DNA of 64,000 nt from Micropterix aruncella (Eukaryota; Arthropoda; Insecta; Lepidoptera; Micropterigidae). Positions 23,875 through 34,167 of the stretch are shown here, piece after piece. Made by a program: the position numbers and the translations under genes. Below the pieces are notes generated by a model that saw only the letters and a program-made list of their open reading frames with translations, was not told the DNA's origin and made no database searches. The stretch lies in contig OX155951.1 in assembly GCA_944548615.1 (NCBI GenBank), positions 36,670,709-36,734,708 of the forward strand. Reading direction: 5' to 3'. Position 1 is the first letter of the stretch. Every line of letters starts with the position of its first letter.

Positions 23875-24166
23875 GGGCTCGATTGCGTTTCTTCGTGAAC
23901 CAAAATCGTAAATTAGTCCGTGTGAACGAGACAGGGCAATACGCTAGAGCAGAGTGTGAGATGACCGGTTTTTCGCATTAAAACTGCCCGCCAAGGTCAA
24001 ATCTTACACCGCACGAAATATGCTCGAATTTATTCGGACGAGTATAAGTTCGGCAGGTAGTATTTATCGACGATCGTTCGTTTCATATTCCGCTCTAACG
24101 TATTGCTCTGTCTCGTTTGCTTGGACTAATTTTAGTTTTAGTTCACGAAGAAACGCAATCGGGCCC
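23875..24166 (+). mobile_element. M1 foldback MITE, copy 1
   Basis: Terminal inverted repeats of about 90 bp: left GGGCTCGATTGCGTTTCTTC, right (inverse) GGGCCCGATTGCGTTTCTTC, continuing through GTGAAC, AAATTAGTCC, ACGAGACAG, GCAATACG and TAGAGC. Flanked by ATT on both sides (23872-23874 and 24167-24169), a 3-bp target duplication. Four copies occur in the window, at 23.9, 31.8, 33.8 and 51.3 kb. Non-coding. Confidence 0.9.
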
Positions 24167-24299
24167 ATTATCTGGTTAAAACTTTCGGATTTGTGCAGGA
24201 TACTGGAAGCCGGGTTTAACCTCATCTATTTCGGAGTTCACCTCTGTGTCTAGGGCTCTTTTATCATGATTGCATTATTGGTGTATGTATAGAATTGCT

Positions 24300-24600
24300 C
24301 ATACATGTGTGGATTGACGAAGCCTGGCACCGTGGAGCGGTTGGAGCAGTGACTTGTCCGCTCGAAGCGGGCTAGCGATGCCGAGATAAGCGCGCTGGCC
24401 GCTCACGAGTCCCAGACTGATTGAAATATGGCTAATAATAATTTCTGCATATCACAAAAACTCCCGTGCTGTACCTTTAAAGCAACGGCCGAGGATCACT
24501 CTGTAAATAACGACCGAATGTAATGTAATCTCCAAATAACAATATAATTACCGGACGTTAAGAAAATGGCAGGTCTACTAAGAAGAGGCCTGGTTTTATA
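24300..24600. other. GC-rich block before the REL LINE
   Basis: Bases 24310-24520 are GC-rich with runs such as GTGGAGCGGTTGGAGCAG. It could be 5' sequence of the following fragment or a separate element. No coding frame is evident. Confidence 0.35.
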
Positions 24601-24609
24601 TTCGATTTT

Positions 24610-25658
24610 ATGACAATTAGGTTAAGCCAAATTTATACGAGATTTCACAAAAAGTATCACAAAGCGTTGACTTCCACAAAAAGTTCCTTACTGAATGTAC
24701 AGAATGGCACTGGTCTGGGGTATGGCAGTACAACCATGAGCGATGTGGACTTGAAGAAATCTCTCTTGCGGGGAGATTACGACAGCAATAGTATGGCTCA
24801 CGCTATTGGCCTTCAATGCCAGAATGATTGGACAACAATTGGAGACTTTTGCATTCCTCCTCCAATGCACTGGAAAGTAATGTTGTATGACTGGACGCCA
24901 GAGATGCTGAAATTTTATTTAAATGCCTTTCAGCATACACTTCCAGACCCCAGTAACCTCGCTCGTTGGAGCTATGCCGAGGATAGTTCATGTCCCCTTT
25001 GTAGCAACACCTCTTGCACAGCTAGACATATTCTAGCTGGCTGCAAGGTGGCCTTGGATCAAGGACGGTACACTTACCGCCACGACAAAGTCCTTGCTGT
25101 TATTCGCGAGGTACTTAGCCTCTCAGTGGCTCGTGCCAACAAGGGTTTGACAGTATCCTCCAAACCCCCAATACAGTTTGTGCGGGTTGGCTCTAAAGGT
25201 AAAAACATTTAATTACAAAACCTTTCTCAATAATTGAGAAAGCTACATATTGGATTCTGGAGGTTGAATCGGTCTCTAAGCAGTATAAATTCCCTGAAAG
25301 TCTCGGATGCACAGCCCTCCGTCCAGATATAACTCTTTACTCTCTATCTCGGAAGGTGGCCATAATTGTTAAATTTACTGTTCCATGGGAATCAAATATC
25401 CCAAAAGACCACTAGTACAAATTAAATAAATACCATGACCTCGCAAATGCCGTCACCCGGAACGGCTTCACTGTTCACCTTCACGCGGTGGAAGTAGGCG
25501 CTCGTGGCCTGCCAGCTAAATCTTTGTTTCACCTTTTTAAAGATCTTGGTCTCTCCAGGAAAATAATCAACTCCTTTCTAGAAAAATTATTTAAAACCGC
25601 GATTTCTGCATCTCAAATTCTATGGCTTCGAAGGGGGAGTGAATGGGTGGCAAGGTGA
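24610..25658 (+). pseudogene. REL-type LINE (R2/R4/NeSL-like) C-terminal fragment
   Basis: The C-terminal part of an ORF from a non-LTR element whose endonuclease is restriction-like rather than APE-like. The first frame (24610-25212) has the CCHC finger that precedes such endonucleases, CPLC..HILAGC (C-x2-C-x8-H-x4-C), followed by GRYTYRHDKVL. After a frameshift between 25212 and 25236 the reading continues with the nuclease region: LRPDITLYS (RPD at 25320), FTVPWESNI, then KYHDLANAV, VEVGARGLPAKSL and LWLRRGSEW, ending at 25658. There is one in-frame TAG at 25413. The position after AIIV that is usually acidic in related enzymes is Lys. The reverse transcriptase and N-terminus are absent. 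It is a dead copy with few lesions. Clade not settled; R2, R4 and NeSL all share this layout. Confidence 0.8.
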
Positions 25659-26339
25659 ACGCTCACATATGGCAAGACAGCTGTCCTAAACCTACCACCG
25701 CCGGTCGTAAGTCCGGAATCCACCCTTCACCTCCCAGAAGTGTAATAATTATATATGATGTGCCCGATTTTTGGTCGGTGAATTCCATGGCAGCTCCGTT
25801 TGTATTTTATTTTTTTTATTTTTATTTCCACTTCTCAAAACAGAATAGGATAAAGTGAAATATTTTTTTGTGCTAAAAAATAACATTATACATATTAAGT
25901 AAATCTATCACTTCGAAACCCAAAGTCATATTTTGCACATAACTATTTGTAGATATAAAAAACCATGCCGCATACCTTTTTAATTAAAAAACAGTATAAA
26001 AATCGAGTAATTACTATAAATGCTATTTCAAATTCCGTGTTATTTCGATATCACAAAAACTCCTATTGATTATGAGTTTTATAAACTTAGTTTCTATTAT
26101 GTTCTTAAAAACTAACCTAACCTAATCTACGCTGTAATTAAAATATAAGAGGTAATTAAAAATAAACAAGAAAATTAACTGCTTTATTGCTACATAGGAA
26201 TATGTCAATTTCTGATTTCTTAGGAATATGACAATTGTATGGTTTCTTTTCAAAAACCATATTAAATATGGACCTGTTTAATCATTTCCTTTGAAAATAT
26301 ATACAAATCAAAATAAAAAACAAAATAATCACTGTATAA
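25659..26339. other. likely 3' UTR then AT-rich DNA
   Basis: Bases 25659-25800 may be the 3' UTR of the REL LINE, ending near the T-rich run at 25808. The rest is AT-rich without a visible feature. Confidence 0.35.
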
Positions 26340-26540
26340 TAAAAGTGAAGGAAAGAAGAAACAGAGGCAGATCACCGGCCAGACGGAATGACCTCATAAA
26401 AGAACTTACAAGAGGGTCAGTACAATCTGCGACCAGTCATGCATAAGACAGGTCGAAGTGAAGGAGCCTCGTAGGCAAACTGTTGTCTAGTGGCCACGAT
26501 ACTCAGTAATGAGGAAACGTCGGAGAAGAAGAAGAATAAA
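26340..26540 (+). pseudogene. LINE C-terminal scrap with GAA-type tail
   Basis: Reads RRNRGRSPARRNDLIKEL, then, after stops, DRSK and RSLVGKLLSSG, ending in GAAGAAGAAGAAG. The pattern RGRPxxRWxDDI followed by DRxxWRxL is the usual end of ORF2 in RTE/L1-like LINEs. Several stops interrupt it. The simple GAA run fits a 3' tail. Confidence 0.5.
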
Positions 26541-26759
26541 AGTAGTCGAAAATAATTTAAAAATAAATCCAAATAAAAATTGTAATGTAATAAAAATACA
26601 AACCTGAATTCACTTTTGTGTTAGTATATTAGTTAGGTATATTATTTTTTGTCATCTTTGTCATTTATAATATAATTTATGTTAGTCTTTTGTCATGATG
26701 ACTTATTATCAAATTGTATAAGGAAAGTTCTTTCAAACTTCATGATGACTTGACTACTA

Positions 26760-26955
26760 TACATGGTGTCCACTTTTTTTATTTTATTTTTTTTAATTTT
26801 TTATATAAGTAATGCAAATAATTAAAAAGTAAACAATTTCAGCTTAGGAATACTTTCAAAATTGAATCAAAAGCAGAAAAAAGAATACAATGCATAGTCT
26901 AGTGGCAACGTCACCTAACTAGGCCGGGACCTGTTCTAAGGTAAACATTATTTTT
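26760..26955 (-). repeat. family E 3' tail repeat, copy 4
   Basis: On the minus strand: CCTTAGAACAGG, TCCCGG, CCTAGTTAGGTGACGTTGCC. Followed by AT-rich DNA towards 26760. Confidence 0.5.
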
Positions 26956-27703
26956 TTAATGTGCTTGCACAAATACCGTGTTTATAAGAGTGGCATATAT
27001 TCCATGTATGCACAAAAATGGAATTGCAAAACAATATTAAAAATGACTAAATACTTGATTAAATTAAATAATTAAATTAAAGTTAGAAGTGGAAAATTAA
27101 AATGACAGCAAATAAATTCAAATCTTAAAAAAACACAAAATAAAAAACAAAACAATTTTAAATAGTAAAAATTAGAAAACTTCTCGAAACGATATATTTC
27201 TACGATTCACCTGCAATAGCACAAAGGCAAGGCGACGCTCCCGCGCACAGATTACTATCAGCGGCGGTGTTTATTGAAAATTATGTCGAATAAATAAATA
27301 CTTGAACGAGGAAATGAATGGCTTTGTTCCACTGTTGTTTGGTATTCAGATTATTTCGAGCGAGCGATACGGGAGAATATACGACCATTTCTGATCGTAT
27401 ACAGGGTGTTGGTTACGCTGAGGCTCACGTTCCGAAATATCTGCGATCAAAGTTGCTCTTTGCGTGTTCGTCTCTCTCTAATAATAATAATGATGATAAT
27501 AATAATAATAAAACGCCTTATTTGTTGAAACAAATCGGTAAGCTAATTGCTTTCGAGCAAAATCTTACAGCTAACCTTAACCTAACGAGAAAACATGCTT
27601 TGCGGTAAAAATAGGATGTTATTAAAATCACTTATGAAGGCAGCTCGTATCAAATGAATCTAACATTTGAATAACATAAAAAAAACATAAAATGAAACAT
27701 TTT
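26956..27703. other. non-coding stretch
   Basis: AT-rich. Bases 27190-27290 weakly resemble the sequence before ORF1 of LINE A (GAAACGATATATTTCTAC against GAAACGATACATTTCTAC at 59454, and a GCGC-rich part after it), so a LINE 5' UTR fragment is possible. (AAT)n lies at 27480-27510. Confidence 0.4.
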
Positions 27704-28014
27704 TTGAGTTGAGTATGAGTCAACCAAATCTGGTCGCGAAACAATTATCCGTTGAGTACGAGTCGACCAAATCTGGTCGCGCGTTTTTTTCACTTCTTTG
27801 ACGTTCTCATATTTATTCATAATTATCTAATTGTTTTACAAAATGATATTTCAGTATTCTATATTCGAAATTTCAATGCAATCATTGTGCAGTTGTTCTT
27901 TTTATGATTGGTGTAGTAGTTTCGTAGTTATAGTACTTTAAGTCGAGCGCCGTCGATGTCGCCGAAAATCCTACAGATGCATCCATGAAAATACCCATTT
28001 ACTCCAAGGGTTAA
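27704..28014. mobile_element. piggyBac-like MITE with duplicated left end
   Basis: The right end is ACTCCAAGGG next to TTAA (28011-28014). The left end is CCGTTGAGTACGAGTC next to TTAT (27745-27748), a diverged partner of the right end. The left segment GAGTCGACCAAATCTGGTCG is present a second time, slightly changed, at 27718-27737. TTAA plus a CCC-type end suggests piggyBac; the left boundary is uncertain because of the duplication. Confidence 0.5.
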
Positions 28015-28269
28015 AGTATTGAACCTATATTGGCGCAGGTAAGGGGAAGGAAAGGGGCGAGAAAAAATATGAGCGCATGTTAAAGTGTTCTTTGATTTGA
28101 TTTTGATTTGATAAGAATGCAAACAACTTAAATTCATTCAAAATACTTATAAAGAAGTACCTGCTTGAAAGGGGTCCAATTTATGCTGAGTCTCAATAGC
28201 TCTCACTAATAATTTAAGTTGTTTTATTAAATTACATATTACTAACTAATATCAAATCTCATGTATTAT

Positions 28270-28362
28270 TTGCTTATGTATATATATGTGTAGGTATGTA
28301 TATATATATTTATGTATGTGTGTAAGTATGTGTATGTATATATGTATGTATTCTTATGTATT
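28270..28362 (+). repeat. TATG/TATA microsatellite
   Basis: Imperfect TATG, TATA and TGTG units from about 28270 to 28362. May form part of the tail of a neighbouring element. Confidence 0.7.
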
Positions 28363-28429
28363 ATGCAATGCAACGTAAGTTCATAACATCAAAAGAGTCA
28401 GCTCATCGATACCATTGATTTTTTTAAAT

Positions 28430-28612
28430 CAATGTCGATACCTTTAAACAAAAGTCAGCATCCCTAGATACGGGTCTCTGACCTAGTTAGGAATGCGGAT
28501 AGACATTTTCACCATAGGATGTGCTCAATCTCTCCCAACTCAGCCATAGTATGTTAATGGTGTGTATATGACATAATTATAAAGTTATTGTAAATTAATA
28601 AAATAAATAAAA
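28430..28612 (+). repeat. family E 3' tail repeat, copy 5
   Basis: GACCTAGTTAGGAATGCGG at about 28480, then 100 bp of tail and AATAAAATAAATAAA at 28596-28612. Lies tail to tail with the LINE fragment that follows. Confidence 0.4.
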
Positions 28613-29008
28613 GTTTCTGCGTTTAAAGCAATATAAAATCGGTGCTGTCCCTACATATGTAGGTAAATAATTCCAGAGGCGTACTCTTTGTATGGAGAAG
28701 GAGTGCAATTTCGAGAGCAGTAGGTTGTCTTCAGATCTCAGAGTTCGCCAGTGAGCTAGTAGAACATTGAACCTGCCTATGGGACAGATCGGAGCGCCCC
28801 CCTCCAAGATTCTGTAGAGCAGACTGAGGACTCCCGTTTCTCTCCTTTCTCGGGTCGTCAGCCCGTAAAGTTTACTTCTGCAATCTGTAATATGGCCATA
28901 CTTTCTTAGGTTATAAATAAAGCGAATGCACAACATTTGTTCAAACACATAAATCAAGCAGTTGCATTTACATAAATACAAACACATGAACAACGTTTGT
29001 GCAAACAC
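28595..29008 (-). pseudogene. LINE C-terminal fragment
   Basis: A minus-strand frame of 137 codons. Its second half shows the C-terminal features of APE-type LINE ORF2: QMLCIRFIYNLRKYGHI, SLLYRILEGGAP, TLRSEDNLLLSKLH, RVRLWNYLP and a FKRRNFYLFY end. LINE D (48.6 kb) has the same order: ACIRFVYSLKKFDHI, LLFRVLQ, LRSQENLLLAIP, AARLWNSVP. The reverse transcriptase is missing. It is uninterrupted over the homologous part, so it is relatively young or simply short. Confidence 0.75.
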
Positions 29009-29308
29009 TGTAAGCTTAGATTTCGATTAAGTCGATGAAATTATGATATTTTAAAGTCAAGGTTCTCAGATTGCTATCCTGAATAGTGGTCACCACTTTA
29101 GATTTCACTTTAAAGTTGCAACAGACAATATTTTTGAAAAAATTGGCAGAATCTAAAACAAGTCAGGACCTGAAAAAAACACTATATACAAAAATAATAT
29201 GCATGTCGAGGTATAGCCAATATAATTTATATTTAAACTTGTAACATGTATATTTTATGTGGTTTTTTTTTCTCTGATTTATTGAAATTAATATATTATG
29301 TTTCTTTA
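29009..29308. other. AT-rich non-coding stretch
   Basis: Nothing recognised. Confidence 0.4.
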
Positions 29309-29658
29309 TCTATACTAATATTAAAAATAGGTAATATTTGTAAGACATTTTTTTAGACCTCTTTGAGGCCGACGTTTTTGTTTTACATAATTTTCAAAAA
29401 TAGCAAACCGTTTCGTCAGCGCACACCGATAAAGCACATCACCAGAACATTTTCTCCGGCTCGATTTACGAATAACGTGATTTCGTATTGAAAACTGATA
29501 TTTATCACAATATAATATAGTCTACATTACTACTCGATAAAATAGCTTTCCATTAAAGAATGAATCTTTGAAATCGGATAAGTAGTTTTAGAGATTACCC
29601 CCTACATACAAACTTACAAACTTACACACATTACCTCTTTATTATATTAGTACAGATA
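29309..29658 (-). mobile_element. Helentron-like element H, copy 2, heads at both ends
   Basis: Read inversely from 29658 it starts TCTGTACTAATATAATAAAG and matches 2289-2600 (TAAGTTTGTAAGTTTG, AAAACTACTTAT, CGATTTCAAA, AACAAAAACGTCGGCCT). At the other edge, 29309-29345, a second 5' head lies in plus orientation (TCTATACTAATATT, AGGTAATATTTGTAAG). The 3' end with GCAACAGCTAG is missing. Two heads facing outward suggest an inverted rearrangement. Confidence 0.6.
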
Positions 29659-31768
29659 ATTTCTTTATTCTAAATTTAATCGTGTCTGACAATTCATTTT
29701 TGCTCTGCAATTCATCGTAAGTCGGTGATCTGGATTCTTGCTTTCCGTCTGCTGCACCTTAAAAGAATGTCGCCTAGCTACATAGGTGGTCCAAGGCTAC
29801 CTCCGCACTAATTTCGCCTTATCGATCTGCTTGTTTGCAACGTGACACTATACGGCCGAATTGCACAGGAGTGGGTGCATTAAGATAAGCCAGCCGATAG
29901 CCAAATAACCGCCGCGTTATACTTTCGAACCATTTTATCAATCCAAGATCGGCTGTTACGCGGCAGTAATTTGATTGCTTAATCCAGAGACTAAGCCTGG
30001 GCCCACGTAAATGATCAAACTGATGCGATATGCAGTAATGGGTGCATTGTATTTAAGTCAAGGATGGACACATCATTACAAATACATTAATATATTATTG
30101 GAATTCATGAGTTGCGAAGTCCTAAAATAAAGATCATGTTTTGGTCCTTCGCGCCGGATACATAGCGCCAAGCCGAATCGAGTCATTGCAGGCTGAATCA
30201 AACCCCTAGATTGACCTTATTCTTGTAGTGCCTTCTACTATTGACAGTTCGCAGCCATCTTCAATCTCGAACAAAGTTGTTGCACTTTGTTCGTGTCTTT
30301 TAATATTGAAATATTAAGGCAGGATATAAGTACTTATTTTACCCAGTCTTAAACTACTCTCAATTATTTTTCTATACAATAAACAGATATTTATTTATAT
30401 ATTAATTTGATCTTCGGGAAACATGCCGCGTTTCACTAATTATGAGAAGTAACGAGTATCTGTACAGTTTCGCTGGTCGATGAATTGTTTCCTAAATTAT
30501 TGTCTTACATTATTTCCTTATACAATAAATTGTCAAAATTGAATTGAATTATATTACTATCGAACAACATTATACTTTCGTCGCGAATTCTGCAATTGCG
30601 TGCAATAATAATATAGGACAGAAAAAGAAAGAAGAGGGTAACTATATATAATATATTTTAACATTTAAAATTATAGTTATGTTTCATTATCGCTCTGTTT
30701 TTTTCCTTCTTATATAAATTATATACATATTTATTAGGCCTCGCTCAATTTAGGTTGGTGATATACGTCGATAACATAAAATCGAACCGTTTTGTGTGGT
30801 CATCAACCGATACATAATAGAGTTTTGGGCGTAACTAGTGCTTACACAAAGTACTTCAAACGTACGAGGAGAGCGAACCATTCGCGCCAATACGAAGAAT
30901 GAAAATGTTTATACCAAATGAGGGCTGTCAATGTTATTGTGTATTAGGTATATCATTATATTATAATATTATTTATTGCAGTATCCTGTTTTTTTAATGC
31001 AGCTTCTTTTTTTTCTTCATTTAATTCGTAACCTGAATATTTGTTACCTTACCTACTGTATCCATCCACAAAAACATCACAGTTTGAAAGGCTGGTTTTT
31101 TGCACATAGTTTGGCTAGAATGAAGGTTCAATCTTCCTTCCAATTAAACTTCCTTCCTCACCATTAATATTCTGAGGTACGGCTGCAGGAGTTCAATTTC
31201 TTCTTACTTCTGGATGTACTTATATTGTTAATTCGGGAAACATCATAGATCGAAGAATAACGCGGTTGTTCGACTATAAATAATACAAAAACGGATGGTA
31301 CTGCCTGAAGTTTTTAGAACCCGACTTTTCGGCAATGACTCAACCACAGTTTTCCAGGATAAACCGACCGCTTTTTGCCGGTCCGTTTTTTGGATTATTT
31401 ATTGCATCCTATCTAGCTACCCAGCAACAGTTAGTTACCATGTAATATTTTAAATATTAATCTTTCGTCCCTACGTTATCAGATGAAAAGACTCTTTTTT
31501 TCCTCATGAATTCACTCCACCGCCACAATTTGTTTGATCTGATGACGTAAGATCGGCATAAGATTAAAACGAATACATTAATTTATTTGTTACCTTCTAA
31601 CATGCTAAGTAGTGGTGTATACATTCAAAACTTACTTTATATAAGAGATATTTTCTCTAAACCTATTTCGTAATAAAATATTTAAGTTTTTTTAAATGCC
31701 TTCAGTATTATTCAGTTTTTAAATTCGGACAAGGCAGGCAGACTTTGAACTTCGTAAGGATACTTATT
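29659..31768. other. long non-coding stretch
   Basis: The block 29690-30060 is GC-balanced with no partner in the window. Bases 31245-31400 contain GCGGTTGTTCGACTATAAAT and TTTCGGC, distantly related to the P foldback element at 36.3 kb. No gene is seen. Confidence 0.4.
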
Positions 31769-32068
31769 GGGACCAATTGCGTTTCTTTGTGAAATAAAAC
31801 TAAAATTCGCCCAGGGGAACGAGACAGAGCAATACGTTAGAGCGGAATATGAAACGAACGATAGTCGATAAATACTACCTGCCGAACTTACACTCGTCCG
31901 AATAAATTCGAGCATATTTCGTGCGGTGTAAGATTTGACCTTGGCGGGCATTTTTAATGCGAAAAAGTGACAACCGCTCATCTCACACTCCGCTCTAGCG
32001 TATTCCCCTGTCTCGTTCACACTGACTAATTTCCGATTTTAGTTTGACGAAGAAATGCAATCGAGCCC
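31769..32068 (-). mobile_element. M1 foldback MITE, copy 2
   Basis: Inverted relative to copy 1. Ends GGGACCAATTGCGTTTC and GAAATGCAATCGAGCCC; ATT on both sides (31766-31768 and 32069-32071). The minus strand has a 102-codon frame that is shared with copy 4. Confidence 0.9.
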
Positions 32069-33380
32069 ATTATATGTAATATTAATGGTGTTACCTACTA
32101 CTGTTTATATAAAATCTGCTGTTTTAAAAGCATCATAATATTAACTCTGATCATATAAACATAAAATACCAATATTTATCTAATTACTGAATTCCATGTC
32201 AGATTTATATTTAATTACATTTATTCATATAAAATAAGTCTGGTATTTTGTGACACGAACGTATTCTAACAGAAACGGAATAGCGATTATTTTGATTCAC
32301 GGACCTATTTAATAAAATCAAGTTCTCTACTATTTTAGTTCAGAAAGTAAGGCCTAAGACCTATTGCCTACGTGGAAAAATGATACAACAGACAAATTAT
32401 TCTGATTTAAAATCAAGTCAAAATCATGATTTAAAATCAAGTAGTGTAATAGTGACAGAATAGTAAGAGGATGACGCAAGGGCTGAATGATGACTTAATA
32501 CGCATCTACCTGCGTAAGCAGTGGCTATAAGATTTACTCTAGAGGGGGTAACCAAAGTAACGGATTTTTTTTAAAAGCAAAATTTATTACCACAATAATA
32601 AAAACCAAGTTATTCTTCTCCAAAGTACTCTTGAAGTAACAGTTATCCACTTATCCAATACGTGTTTCCATTGGTCGAAACATCTCTGGAACTCATCGAT
32701 TGAGATATCCTTTAGTGCCACCGGCGAATTTGCTTTCACCTCCTTCACGTCTTTAAATCTCTCTTTCCCCTCTTTATTTTCTGTTTATTCCCGTGGACCC
32801 AACTTTTCAATATTTTATTTTTCAATATTTTTTCCTTCTCTGTATGCATGTCATTTAATATTTAAATTATTATTTGGGCTTTACAATTTGTTTGATGTCG
32901 TATGTTTACATTAATAGATATAGAGGCACCCATTTCATTTCATTCTTACCCTAATCCTACATCTAATAAAACCACGAAAAATCGCCGACATCTGGAAAAC
33001 TTAGAAAGTAACAGTTGTTCGCACCATGCCTTTGTAAATGGTACCGACGGTTATAAATAGCCTTCCGCTATATTATATTCCAAACGCTATTATATCCCTT
33101 CCGCGGCGCTAACTTAGAAAATTGCGTCAAATGCCCGAATAAAATCGTTACCGTAAAGAGCGTGAAATTGGATGCGTGAGTTCGTCCGCCGAGGTCTGCG
33201 GTAATCGTCGCTCTGTGCGTACAGGCTGAGAAGCCGCAAAGGTACAGGTACAATAAACGGGGCAAGTGTGCAACGGGCTTTATCGGCTGTCAGATCAAAA
33301 AGTCTACCCGCCACGCCAGGAGGCGTTCCCACGCGCCCTATGCGATGCATCAAAACCCTGTAATGGTGATCGATGTTTAC
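32069..33380. other. non-coding stretch
   Basis: AT-rich to 33000. The block 33000-33380 is GC-balanced. Overlapping frames on both strands at 33.1-33.4 kb have no recognisable domain. Confidence 0.4.
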
Positions 33381-33720
33381 ACGACTGCCCAACAAAAAAG
33401 AAGAGGAATATGTTAAGGGTTCATCTATGTATGTTTTCCGTTTCTTTATTCCACCATAACTTCTAAACGCTTGAACCTATTTGGAAGTGTGTAGTATTGT
33501 TAAAATCATTAAGTCATCCCGAGTATCATACAGTACCTTTACTGTCCAAATATTAAGTAAGTAGCAGTCTTAATGTTCAAATGTTGAAATGTCAATTAAT
33601 TAACATAAATATATCGTGTTTAGTGTCAAATGAAAAATCTAATTTGGTACATTGCGGAAATATGCATGTTTCGGTATAGATAAATACACAAATCACAAAT
33701 ATTACATAAAAAAACTTTAA
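33381..33720 (+). repeat. dispersed repeat S, copy 1
   Basis: Matches 42166-42505 in the same orientation over about 340 bp: GCCCAACAAAAAAG, TTCATCTATGTATGTTTTC, TTTCTTTATTCCACCATAAC, TTCTAAACGCTTGAACC, ATAAATATATCGTGTTTAG, ATACACAAATCACAAAT. Identity looks to be about 80%. Non-coding; class not assigned. Confidence 0.75.
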
Positions 33721-33840
33721 TAAAAATAATTAGAAATACCTACAATAGTATTGTTATTATCATTGATAGCTCACCGATCGCCACTGACTTTCAGCACTTT
33801 CTTGAGCAGTGTTGGTAGTTGTAAAAAATAGGTTGATAAT

Positions 33841-34167
33841 GGGCTCGATTGCGTTTCTTCGTCACTAATGTAGGGAAATAGTTCATGCGAAGGAGATATA
33901 GCAATGCGTTAGAGCGGAATCTAAAAAGAACGATCGTAACGTATTTCTCACAAATACCTACTATTCTAATATTTTATAAAACTAACATCTGAATTAGTTT
34001 GTATACATTTCGTCTGTTCTTAAATTATGCCGCTTTATGTTCGATTGGTAGATTTATGCTGAAAAAGTGTCAATCATTCTTTTTATATTGGCACTCTGAC
34101 ACATTGGCCTGTTTTGCTCGCATAATCTGATTCCGATTTTAGTTCACGAAGAAAAGTAATCGGGCTC
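33841..34167 (-). mobile_element. M1 foldback MITE, copy 3 (most diverged)
   Basis: Ends GGGCTCGATTGCGTTTC and GAAAAGTAATCGGGCTC. The inner part (33945-34060) is replaced by unrelated AT-rich sequence. Flanks are AAT and ATT, a one-base mismatch from a duplication. Confidence 0.8.
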
